Source of the DNA: Blastococcus sp. CT_GayMR20
GTDB taxonomy: Bacteria > Actinomycetota > Actinomycetes > Mycobacteriales > Geodermatophilaceae
Reading direction: 5' to 3'
Assembly: GCF_004570345.1 (NCBI RefSeq)
Contig: NZ_SPQM01000130.1
Coordinates: 1 to 12,607 of the forward strand
DNA: 12,607 bases
The notes below the pieces were generated by a model, which did not search any database, was not told the origin of the DNA, and worked only from the letters and a program-made list of their open reading frames with translations. Below are positions 7,355-12,607 of the stretch, piece after piece. Position 1 is the first letter of the stretch; every line of letters begins with the position of its first letter. The translations under genes were made by a program, and so were the position numbers.

Positions 7355-8212
7355 TCAGGCCTCCCGCGGCATGTTCTGGCGGTCGGCTTCGGCCCGCTCG
7401 CTGACGATCGTGTCGGCGACGGCGGCGATCTCAGCCTCCGTGAGGCGGACGGCGCCCTCGGCGTCCACCCGGTAGACGATCGGGTAGAGCCGGCGGACGG
7501 GGTCGGGGCCGCCGGTCGCGGAGTCGTCGTCGGCGGCGTCGTAGAGGGCCTCGACGACGGTGCGGGTGGCGGCGTCGGCGGGAAGGCCGCTGCGCCAGGT
7601 CTTCTTGAGCGAGTTCTTGGCGAAGAGGGAGCCGGAGCCGACGGCTGCGTAGCCCCGCTCCTCGTAGTTCCCGCCGGTGACGTCGTAGCTGAAGATGCGG
7701 CCGGGTGCGGTGCCCTCGGCGGCGTCGAGGTCGAAGCCGGCGAACAGCGGGACGACGGCGAGGCCCTGCAGGGCTGCACCGAGGTTGCCGCGGATCATCG
7801 CGGCGAGGCGGTTGGCCTTGCCGTCGAGGGACATCGTGAGGCCCTCGATCTTCTCGTAGTGCTCGAGCTCCACCTGGTAGAGCCGGACCATCTCGATCGC
7901 GATGCCCGCGGCGCCGGCGATGCCGATGACGCTGTAGGAGTCGGCCGGGTAGACCTTCTCGATGTCGCGGCTGGAGATCAGGTTGCCCATGGTGGCGCGG
8001 CGGTCGCCGCCCATGAGGACGCCGCCCTCGTAGGTGACCGCGACGATCGTGGTGCCGTGCGGCGCGATCTCACCCACGGGCAGCATCGGGACGGGCCGGC
8101 GACCGGGCAGCAGGTCAGGCGCGGTGGTGGCGAGGAAGTCGGTGAACGAGGAGCCCACCCGGTCCAGGTAGGCGGGCGGGAACCCGCTCCGGCCGCTCGA
8201 CTGATCGCTCAC
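7355..8212 (-). CDS. prcB: PrcB, 20S proteasome beta subunit (catalytic)
   Basis: A 285-aa precursor with a 53-residue propeptide that ends PHG. The mature protein starts at Thr54 ([11 protein letters not shown]). The N-terminal threonine is the nucleophile. Asp17 and Lys33 of the mature chain, the other catalytic residues, are in place ([10 protein letters not shown] and RDIEKVY). [12 protein letters not shown] and [16 protein letters not shown] are family signatures. It assembles as the two inner heptameric rings with PrcA. The start is GTG at 8212, overlapping the stop of the endonuclease gene as GTGA, with a good GGGAGAGG site 7 nt upstream, so it can also initiate independently. Everything needed for activity appears intact. 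Confidence 0.97.
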   Translation of the reverse strand: MSDQSSGRSGFPPAYLDRVGSSFTDFLATTAPDLLPGRRPVPMLPVGEIAPHGTTIVAVTYEGGVLMGGDRRATMGNLISSRDIEKVYPADSYSVIGIAGAAGIAIEMVRLYQVELEHYEKIEGLTMSLDGKANRLAAMIRGNLGAALQGLAVVPLFAGFDLDAAEGTAPGRIFSYDVTGGNYEERGYAAVGSGSLFAKNSLKKTWRSGLPADAATRTVVEALYDAADDDSATGGPDPVRRLYPIVYRVDAEGAVRLTEAEIAAVADTIVSERAEADRQNMPREA

Positions 8213-8973
8213 CCATCCGCCTCTCCCGCCTGCTCACGCCGGCGTGACCCGCTGCTCCGCCCCGTGGTCCGCGCGCTGGTGCCGTGCGTGCCTGGCCGTC
8301 GTTGCGACCCTACCGGCGGCTCCCCCGGCCGGATGGTCCGGACCGATCCGAGCCCAGCAGCTGCGGCGACGGCGATCACGCGCTGGCTCAGGGTGTGGAA
8401 CTGCACGTATTCGGCCGCGGCACGCAACACGTCCGGATCGTCCTTGAACTGGCCCAGACCGCCGTTGCAGTTGAAACACAGCAACGCTCGGACGGCTCCG
8501 GTGGCGTGATCGTGGTCGACATGCGCAGCCGGGGCCACTCGGCAGATCGCGCACATTCCGCCCTGGTTACGAAGCATGTGGTCGGCCTCTGCGGCCGTGA
8601 TCCCATACCGGCGCGTCAGGTGGTACGTCCGTGACCCGCCGACCCTGTCCTTCGCGAGTTTGCCCCTCGCATTGTGACAAGGCTTGCAGTAGGAGCCGTA
8701 GCCGGTGGTCGACGCGACAGTCCTGACGAATTCTTCGACAGGTAGGACCCGATCGCAGTCGGCGCACCATTTATGCCCCGCGGGGATGACAACTTTCTCC
8801 GAGGGGCGCCGCTGCACGCGCGGACGAGTGCGACGCGCCTCGCGACTGTGGAGGGAGCGCTTCGCCAGGTGCTCACGGCAGTAGAACGCTAAGCCGTCTC
8901 GTGTCCGAGCGTTCTTCGTGAAATCCCCGACTGGGCGGTAGTCGTCACAGTCCTTGCAGAACTTGAGAGCCAT
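8209..8973 (-). CDS. Endonuclease VII-type (His-Me finger) nuclease within the PPS operon
   Basis: A 254-aa protein. The C-terminal half (about 115-195) has the endonuclease VII layout: CAIC zinc pair (141-144), HVDHDH (151-156, with the Asp-His and second His of the T4 endonuclease VII type), then the CFNCN pair plus Asn (166-170). The N-terminus has two copies of a zinc-ribbon-like unit, [13 protein letters not shown]...YC (Cys6, 9, 32) and [13 protein letters not shown]...YCKPC (Cys70, 73, 96, 99), likely for DNA binding. The last 46 residues are low-complexity Arg/Gly/Ser. The ATG at 8973 follows pup by 24 AT-rich bases with no ribosome site. The stop overlaps the prcB start as GTGA. GC at third positions is about 77% by hand count, clearly below neighbours, which suggests transfer. 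It may be a free-standing mobile nuclease or a domesticated gene. Confidence 0.9.
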   Translation of the reverse strand: MALKFCKDCDDYRPVGDFTKNARTRDGLAFYCREHLAKRSLHSREARRTRPRVQRRPSEKVVIPAGHKWCADCDRVLPVEEFVRTVASTTGYGSYCKPCHNARGKLAKDRVGGSRTYHLTRRYGITAAEADHMLRNQGGMCAICRVAPAAHVDHDHATGAVRALLCFNCNGGLGQFKDDPDVLRAAAEYVQFHTLSQRVIAVAAAAGLGSVRTIRPGEPPVGSQRRPGTHGTSARTTGRSSGSRRREQAGEADG

Positions 8974-8997
8974 TGCGCAGATTTTGTACGCAATTAT

Positions 8998-9207
8998 TCA
9001 CTGGCCCCCTTTTTGTACATACTGCCTAACGAATTCTTCCGAATTCTCTTCCAATACCTCGTCAATTTCATCCAGCAAGGAATCGACGTCATCGGTCATT
9101 TCCTTGTGGCGTTCGGCGGTCTCCGTATCGACCGAGGCCTCGACCTCGTCGGTCTCCTCGCGCGACCGCGTCGCCTTCTGCTGCCCGCCGGTGTCCCTGG
9201 TGGCCAT
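8998..9207 (-). CDS. pup: Pup, prokaryotic ubiquitin-like protein
   Basis: A 69-aa, mostly acidic, disordered protein ending in GGQ. The C-terminal Gln must be deamidated by Dop to Glu before PafA can attach Pup to substrate lysines. The N-terminal part (1-27) is the flexible region that Mpa engages. The C-terminal part (about 30-64) is the helical segment that binds the Mpa coiled coil and the PafA/Dop groove. The ATG at 9207 has a strong GGGAGGG site 6 nt upstream. Codons 1-27 end in G/C in 26 of 27 cases, but codons 28-69 do so in only 25 of 42 (GTA, TAT, CAA, AAA, ATT, several GAA), so the 3' end looks foreign although the protein is intact. The gene lies 88 bp after dop and 24 bp before the nuclease gene. 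Confidence 0.98.
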   Translation of the reverse strand: MATRDTGGQQKATRSREETDEVEASVDTETAERHKEMTDDVDSLLDEIDEVLEENSEEFVRQYVQKGGQ

Positions 9208-9213
9208 CGCTTG

Positions 9214-9220
9214 CCCTCCC
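9214..9220 (-). promoter_or_regulatory. Strong ribosome binding site of pup
   Basis: GGGAGGG, 6 nt before the pup ATG. It is the best Shine-Dalgarno in the locus, fitting a protein needed in large amounts. Confidence 0.8.
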
Positions 9221-9246
9221 GGTCTTTCGGAACTGCTGCTGCGCTG

Positions 9247-9280
9247 AAGTTACCCGCAGGATGTGACGTTTCGGGTCACA
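9247..9280 (-). promoter_or_regulatory. Possible pup promoter with an upstream inverted repeat
   Basis: In the 88-bp dop-pup gap, TAACTT (minus strand 9252-9247) fits a TAnnnT -10 box and would give a leader of about 33 nt containing the ribosome site. Just upstream lies a perfect inverted repeat, TGTGAC-N7-GTCACA (9262-9280), at the position of a -35 or operator. The 9-nt gap between TGTGA and TCACA does not fit the CRP consensus. The promoter and its regulator are inference. Confidence 0.35.
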
Positions 9281-9295
9281 CGGACGGGCCGTCGA

Positions 9296-10801
9296 TCACG
9301 ATCCGGTGATGGTGTCCACGAGCTCCTGCGCGGTGGCGGACGCCTCGAACAGCGCCCCGACGTGCTCCCGTGTGCCCCGCAGCGGCTCCATCGTGGGGAT
9401 CCGCACGAGGTTCTCCCGGCCGAGGTCGAACACGACCGAGTCCCACGACGCTGCGGCCACCTGGGCCGGGTACCGGCGCAGGCACTCCCCGCGGAAGAAC
9501 GCCCGGGTGTCCGACGGCGGCGCGGTCATCGCCCGCGTGACCTCCTCGTCGGTCAGCAGGCGCTGCATCGAGCCGCGGGCCACCAGCCGGTTGTAGAGCC
9601 CCTTGTCCGGCCGCACGTCGGAGTACTGCAGGTCGACCAGGTGCAGCCGCGAGTCGCCCCATCCGAGCCCGTCCCGCGACCGGTAACCCTCGAGCAGCCG
9701 CAGCTTGGCCGGCCAGTCCAGCCGGTCGGCGCAGCGCATCGGGTCGATCGCGAGGTCATGCAGCACCTCGGCCCACCGGCGCAGCACGTCGTGGGTCAGC
9801 TCGTCGCTCTCCCCCTGCGTCGCGACGAACTTCTCCGCCTGCTCGAGGTAGACCTCCTGGACCTCCAGCGCCGTCATCTGCCGGCCGTCGCGCAGCCGCA
9901 CCTTGTGGCTCAGGGTCGGGTCGTGGCTGATCGCCTGCAGCGCCTCGACGGGGTCCTCGATCGCGAGGTCCCGCGGCAGCGCCCGCGCCTCGATCATGGC
10001 CAGCACGAGCGACGTCGTCCCGACCTTGAGGTAGGTCGACAGCTCCGCCAGGTTGGCGTCGCCGATGATCACGTGCAGCCGGCGGTACTTGTCCGCGTCG
10101 GCGTGCGGCTCGTCGCGGGTGTTGATGATCGGCCGCTTCAGCGTCGTCTCGAGGCCCACCTCGACCTCGAAGAAGTCGGCGCGCTGCGACAGCTGGAAGC
10201 CCTGCGCGCGACCCTCCGTGCCGATGCCCACCCGACCGCTGCCGGCGAACACCTGGCGGGTCACGAAGAACGGGATCAGGCCCCGGATGATGTCGATGAA
10301 CGGCGTCCTGCGGTCCATCAGGTAGTTCTCGTGGGACCCGTACGAGGCCCCCTTGCCGTCGGTGTTGTTCTTGTAGAGCTGGATCGTCGGATTGCCGGGG
10401 ATGCGTGCCGCGCGCCGCGCCGCCTCCGCCATCACCTGCTCCCCCGCCTTGTCCCACAGGACGATGTCGCGCGGGTTGGTGACCTCTGGCGTCGAGTACT
10501 CCGGGTGCGCGTGGTCGACGTAGAGCCGCGCCCCGTTGGTCAGGATGACGTTGGCCATCCCGGTGTCCTCGTCGAGGTCGTTGTGGTCCAGCGCCTGCGC
10601 CGGCGAGAGGTCGAACCCGCGAGCGTCGCGCAGCGGCGACTCCTCCTCGAAGTCCCAGCGCGGGCGCCGCGGCGTGGGCGCCCCCGCCACCGCCCAGGCG
10701 TTCACGACCTGGCTCGACAGCGTCGTCGGGTTGGCGGTCGGCTGTCCGGGCACCGAGATGCCGTACTCGACCTCGGTGCCCATGACACGCCGCACGCTCA
10801 T
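9296..10801 (-). CDS. dop: Dop, Pup deamidase/depupylase
   Basis: A 501-aa protein homologous to PafA with the same glutamine synthetase-like core. It converts the C-terminal Gln of Pup to Glu and also removes Pup from substrates. Visible features are the metal-binding GTEVEYG (8-14), the family-defining Dop loop (about 44-75, [20 protein letters not shown]) absent from PafA, and the catalytic Asp96 in [16 protein letters not shown] (91-106). Further on are [40 protein letters not shown] and the C-terminal domain [18 protein letters not shown]. The ATG at 10801 has no Shine-Dalgarno, but TAGGGT lies 6 nt upstream, so a leaderless start is predicted. pup follows 88 bp downstream. The paralogue pafA lies about 3.2 kb further on in the same orientation. 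Confidence 0.98.
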   Translation of the reverse strand: MSVRRVMGTEVEYGISVPGQPTANPTTLSSQVVNAWAVAGAPTPRRPRWDFEEESPLRDARGFDLSPAQALDHNDLDEDTGMANVILTNGARLYVDHAHPEYSTPEVTNPRDIVLWDKAGEQVMAEAARRAARIPGNPTIQLYKNNTDGKGASYGSHENYLMDRRTPFIDIIRGLIPFFVTRQVFAGSGRVGIGTEGRAQGFQLSQRADFFEVEVGLETTLKRPIINTRDEPHADADKYRRLHVIIGDANLAELSTYLKVGTTSLVLAMIEARALPRDLAIEDPVEALQAISHDPTLSHKVRLRDGRQMTALEVQEVYLEQAEKFVATQGESDELTHDVLRRWAEVLHDLAIDPMRCADRLDWPAKLRLLEGYRSRDGLGWGDSRLHLVDLQYSDVRPDKGLYNRLVARGSMQRLLTDEEVTRAMTAPPSDTRAFFRGECLRRYPAQVAAASWDSVVFDLGRENLVRIPTMEPLRGTREHVGALFEASATAQELVDTITGS

Positions 10802-10807
10802 GCGCCA

Positions 10808-10813
10808 ACCCTA
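10808..10813 (-). promoter_or_regulatory. Predicted -10 box (TAGGGT) for leaderless dop
   Basis: TAGGGT ends exactly 6 nt before the dop ATG, with no ribosome site between. This would start the dop-pup-nuclease-prcBA unit independently of arc. Confidence 0.5.
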
Positions 10814-10820
10814 GGCGTCC

Positions 10821-10853
10821 GCCGTCGGCACCCGCCGCAGAGACGCCGACGGC
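10821..10853 (-). terminator. Hairpin between the membrane-protein gene and dop
   Basis: Perfect 9-bp arms (10821-10829 with 10845-10853) around a 15-nt loop, 15 nt after the stop of the membrane-protein gene and 7 nt upstream of the dop -10 box. There is no T tract. It largely coincides with the first copy of the 29-bp direct repeat. It could be a weak terminator or an operator. Confidence 0.4.
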
Positions 10854-10854
10854 C
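10826..10854. repeat. 29-bp direct repeat, copy 1
   Basis: Matches 11436-11464 at 28 of 29 positions (the difference is 10834 g against 11444 a) in the same orientation, offset 610 bp. The two copies bracket the four-helix membrane-protein gene together with its predicted promoter. Confidence 0.85.
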
Positions 10855-10868
10855 TGCTGACGGCGGCC

Positions 10869-11354
10869 CTAGAGGGCAGTCAGGGCCCCGATGAAGAGGG
10901 CGAATGCGCACCAGGTCGTCGCCATCTGGATCCAGTTGATCGTGAAGTACTTCTCGCGCCCCGCTTCCCAGTTCGGCGGCATCGCCTCGGGGTTCCACGC
11001 CAATATGACCTTGTAGTGAGGCGTCTTGACGGCGTTCGAGAGGACGATGACGCCGACGAACACGATCACCAGGCCGATCGCGGTGAGTACGAACGAGGTG
11101 GAGCCGCGGTCGTCCCAGAGCAGCACGAGCGCCACCACGGGCAGTAGGAACATCCCCAGCGCCCAGGCGAGGTTGAAGACCTTTCCCCAGGAATGGTGCG
11201 CGAATCGAAGGAACGCCTCCATGAAGCTGCGGAAGTCCCGGCCGTCCATCTCCGCGAGCATCGGGCGCATGATCGTGCAGAGCATTCCCAAGAGGCCGGC
11301 CGCGAGCCCGGAGAAGAAGACGGTCGCCGCGAGAACCCACGCCTCACCCGTCAT
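10869..11354 (-). CDS. Four-helix membrane protein, DUF1772-like, function unknown
   Basis: A 161-aa integral membrane protein with four predicted helices (about 6-28, 58-80, 86-107 and 139-161). It has conserved-looking polar stretches after helix 1 (RPMLAEMDGRDFRSFMEAFL) and before helix 4 (AWNPEAMPPNWEAGREKYFT). The layout resembles DUF1772 (anthrone-oxygenase-like) proteins, a placement by pattern only. The ATG at 11354 has a strong GAGGAGGG site 6 nt upstream and a sigma-70-like promoter before it. It sits between arc and dop, bracketed by a 29-bp direct repeat, and uses some codons rare in its neighbours (ATA, TTG). It looks like an insertion and not a PPS component. Confidence 0.8.
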   Translation of the reverse strand: MTGEAWVLAATVFFSGLAAGLLGMLCTIMRPMLAEMDGRDFRSFMEAFLRFAHHSWGKVFNLAWALGMFLLPVVALVLLWDDRGSTSFVLTAIGLVIVFVGVIVLSNAVKTPHYKVILAWNPEAMPPNWEAGREKYFTINWIQMATTWCAFALFIGALTAL

Positions 11355-11380
11355 GGCGTGCCCTCCTCGGCCGATTGGGC

Positions 11381-11410
11381 ACGGTAGGGCCCGCTGCTAC
11401 GGCCTGTCGA
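11381..11410 (-). promoter_or_regulatory. Predicted promoter of the four-helix membrane protein gene
   Basis: TCGACA (11410-11405) and TACCGT (11386-11381) are separated by 18 nt, close to the housekeeping sigma consensus. The predicted start lies about 20 nt before the ATG, leaving room for the GAGGAGGG ribosome site at 11361-11368. Both boxes lie inside the repeat-bracketed segment, so the gene would carry its own promoter. Confidence 0.45.
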
Positions 11411-11435
11411 CGGCCTCAGACGCCGCACGCCTCGA

Positions 11436-11464
11436 CGGCACCCACCGCAGAGACGCCGACGGCC
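11436..11464. repeat. 29-bp direct repeat, copy 2
   Basis: Second copy of the repeat at 10826-10854 (28/29 identical). Its last 8 bases (11457-11464) form the distal part of the stem of the arc 3' hairpin. Copy 1 lies between the membrane-protein gene and dop. Confidence 0.85.
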
Positions 11465-11492
11465 CGGCCCCTCGTGAGGGACCGGGCCGTCG
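11457..11492 (-). terminator. Hairpin terminator downstream of arc/mpa
   Basis: A 16-bp stem (11457-11472 with 11477-11492) with a 4-nt loop, starting 11 nt after the arc stop. The only plus-strand mismatch (11468 c with 11481 a) becomes a G-U wobble in minus-strand RNA, so the structure suits the arc transcript. There is no T tract, which is usual for actinobacterial terminators. Confidence 0.75.
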
Positions 11493-11503
11493 AGGCGCTG
11501 GGA

Positions 11504-12607
11504 TCAGAGGTACTGACCCGTGTTCGTCGCCGTGTCGATCGCCCGCCCGGACTCGTTGCCCTTGCCGCTGATGAGCGTGCGGATGTAGACGATCCGCTCG
11601 CCCTTCTTGCCCGAGATCCGGGCCCAGTCGTCGGGGTTGGTCGTGTTGGGCAGGTCCTCGTTCTCCTTGAACTCGTCCAGGCACGCCGCCATCAGGTGGC
11701 TGACCCGCAGACCCGACGTCCCGGTCTCCAGGTGCTCCTTGATCGCCATCTTCTTCGCCCGGTCGACGATGTTCTGCAGCATGGCGCCGGAGTTGAAGTC
11801 CTTGAAGTACAGGACCTCCTTGTCACCGTTGGCGTAGGTCACCTCGAGGAAGCGGTTCTCCTCGCTCTCGGTGTACATGCGCTCGACGGTGCGCTGGATC
11901 ATTCCGGCGATGGTCATCTCGCGGCTGCCGCCGTGCTCGGCCAGGTCCTCGGGGTTGATCGGCAGCGTCGTCGTCAGGTACTTGCTGAAGATGTCGCGCG
12001 CGGCCTCGGCGTCCGGCCGCTCGATCTTGATCTTCACGTCCAGCCGGCCCGGCCGCAGGATCGCCGGGTCGATCATGTCCTCGCGGTTGGAGGCGCCGAT
12101 GACGATGACGTTCTCCAGCCCCTCCACGCCGTCGATCTCGCTGAGCAGCTGCGGCACGATCGTCGACTCGACGTCGGAGGACACACCCGATCCGCGCGTC
12201 CGGAAGATCGAGTCCATCTCGTCGAAGAACACGATGACCGGCGTGCCCTCGCTGGCCTTCTCCCGGGCCCGCTGGAAGACGAGCCGGATGTGCCGCTCGG
12301 TCTCGCCCACGTACTTGTTGAGCAGCTCGGGGCCCTTGATGTTGAGGAAGTAGGACTTCCCCTGGTTCGTGTCGCCGTCGCCCTTCGCAGCGGCGACCTT
12401 CTTCGCCAGCGAGTTCGCCACCGCCTTGGCGATCAGCGTCTTCCCGCAGCCGGGCGGCCCGTACAGCAGGATGCCCTTCGGCGGGCGCAGCTCGTACTCG
12501 CGGAACAGGTCGGAGTGCAGGAACGGGAGCTCGACGGCGTCCCGGATCTGCTCGATCTGGCGGGAGAGGCCACCGATGTCGCTGTAGTCGATGTCGGGGA
12601 CCTCTTC
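11504..12607 (-). CDS. arc: Arc/Mpa, proteasome-associated AAA+ ATPase (N-terminus outside window)
   Basis: 367 C-terminal residues are visible, and the frame is open to the window edge. The hexameric unfoldase recognises Pup through its N-terminal coiled coils and threads substrates into the 20S core. Only the AAA domain and tail are seen here. Visible features are Walker A GPPGCGKT (residues 50-57 of the visible part), pore loop NKYVGET (97-103), Walker [11 protein letters not shown] (124-133), sensor-1 GASN (171-174), ILRPGRLD (183-190) and the C-terminal helix. The protein ends in Gln-Tyr-Leu, the tail with penultimate Tyr needed to dock on PrcA. The coiled coil and OB domains (roughly the first 240 residues in relatives) lie beyond base 12607. 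It is called mpa in mycobacteria and arc elsewhere. A strong hairpin follows the stop. Confidence 0.97.
   Translation of the reverse strand, partial: EEVPDIDYSDIGGLSRQIEQIRDAVELPFLHSDLFREYELRPPKGILLYGPPGCGKTLIAKAVANSLAKKVAAAKGDGDTNQGKSYFLNIKGPELLNKYVGETERHIRLVFQRAREKASEGTPVIVFFDEMDSIFRTRGSGVSSDVESTIVPQLLSEIDGVEGLENVIVIGASNREDMIDPAILRPGRLDVKIKIERPDAEAARDIFSKYLTTTLPINPEDLAEHGGSREMTIAGMIQRTVERMYTESEENRFLEVTYANGDKEVLYFKDFNSGAMLQNIVDRAKKMAIKEHLETGTSGLRVSHLMAACLDEFKENEDLPNTTNPDDWARISGKKGERIVYIRTLISGKGNESGRAIDTATNTGQYL

Noticed and set aside
7351..7779. N-terminal extension of the prcA frame to 426 aa
   Set aside because: It overlaps prcB on the same strand in another frame and has Ser/Pro/Thr-rich shadow composition. 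The conserved PrcA start, with its ribosome site, is at 7350.
9029..9050. Tandem GAATTC-containing decamers inside pup
   Set aside because: They follow from Glu/Phe/Asn-Ser codons in the AT-rich 3' end of the gene. No independent function is suggested.
8209..9207. Homing endonuclease inside an intron or intein of pup
   Set aside because: pup is uninterrupted, ends in the normal GGQ, and the nuclease has its own start and stop. It is a free-standing gene.
9262..9280. CRP (cAMP receptor) site upstream of pup
   Set aside because: TGTGA and TCACA are 9 nt apart, not 6, so the two half-sites do not fit a CRP dimer. It is kept only as an unassigned inverted repeat.

Overview
The window carries the Pup-proteasome system (PPS) locus of a high-GC actinobacterium. 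It contains the Pup tag, the deamidase/depupylase Dop, the ligase PafA, both 20S subunits, most of the AAA+ unfoldase Arc/Mpa and the linked WYL regulator pair PafB/PafC. Very high third-position GC, GTG starts, GTGA stop/start overlaps and starts sitting 6-7 nt after a TAnnnT box all fit Actinobacteria. A Geodermatophilaceae-like host would fit the gene order, but that is only a guess from the sequence.

Almost everything is on the minus strand, so transcription runs from high to low coordinates. In that direction: arc/mpa (C-terminal 367 residues, cut by the window edge at 12607) and a strong 3' hairpin; a four-helix membrane protein gene with its own promoter, bracketed by a 29-bp direct repeat; dop; pup; an endonuclease VII-type (His-Me finger) nuclease gene; prcB; prcA; a 117-aa protein of unknown function; a strong hairpin; pafA, translationally coupled to an MFS transporter gene; a plus-strand DUF3866 gene, convergent with the MFS gene and divergent from pafB; pafB and pafC (coupled); and a small single-helix membrane protein that runs off the window at base 1.

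The genes fit one pathway. Dop deamidates the C-terminal Gln of Pup (ends GGQ). PafA ligates Pup to substrate lysines. Arc/Mpa unfolds pupylated proteins and docks on the 20S core (PrcA alpha, PrcB beta with Thr54 as the mature nucleophile) through its C-terminal Gln-Tyr-Leu. PafBC is known in mycobacteria as a DNA-damage transcription activator that is genetically linked to pafA.

The less ordinary content is as follows. (1) The endonuclease VII gene sits between pup and prcB, and the 3' part of pup next to it loses the host's codon bias, as expected from co-conversion by a free-standing mobile endonuclease. (2) A membrane-protein cassette has apparently been inserted between arc and dop. (3) A set of TAnnnT-N6/7-start promoters predicts leaderless transcripts for dop, pafA, pafB, DUF3866 and the last gene. 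(4) A partial match to the PafBC-type promoter lies in front of pafA. There is no tRNA, rRNA, CRISPR array or insertion sequence, and no gene-free stretch longer than about 150 bp.
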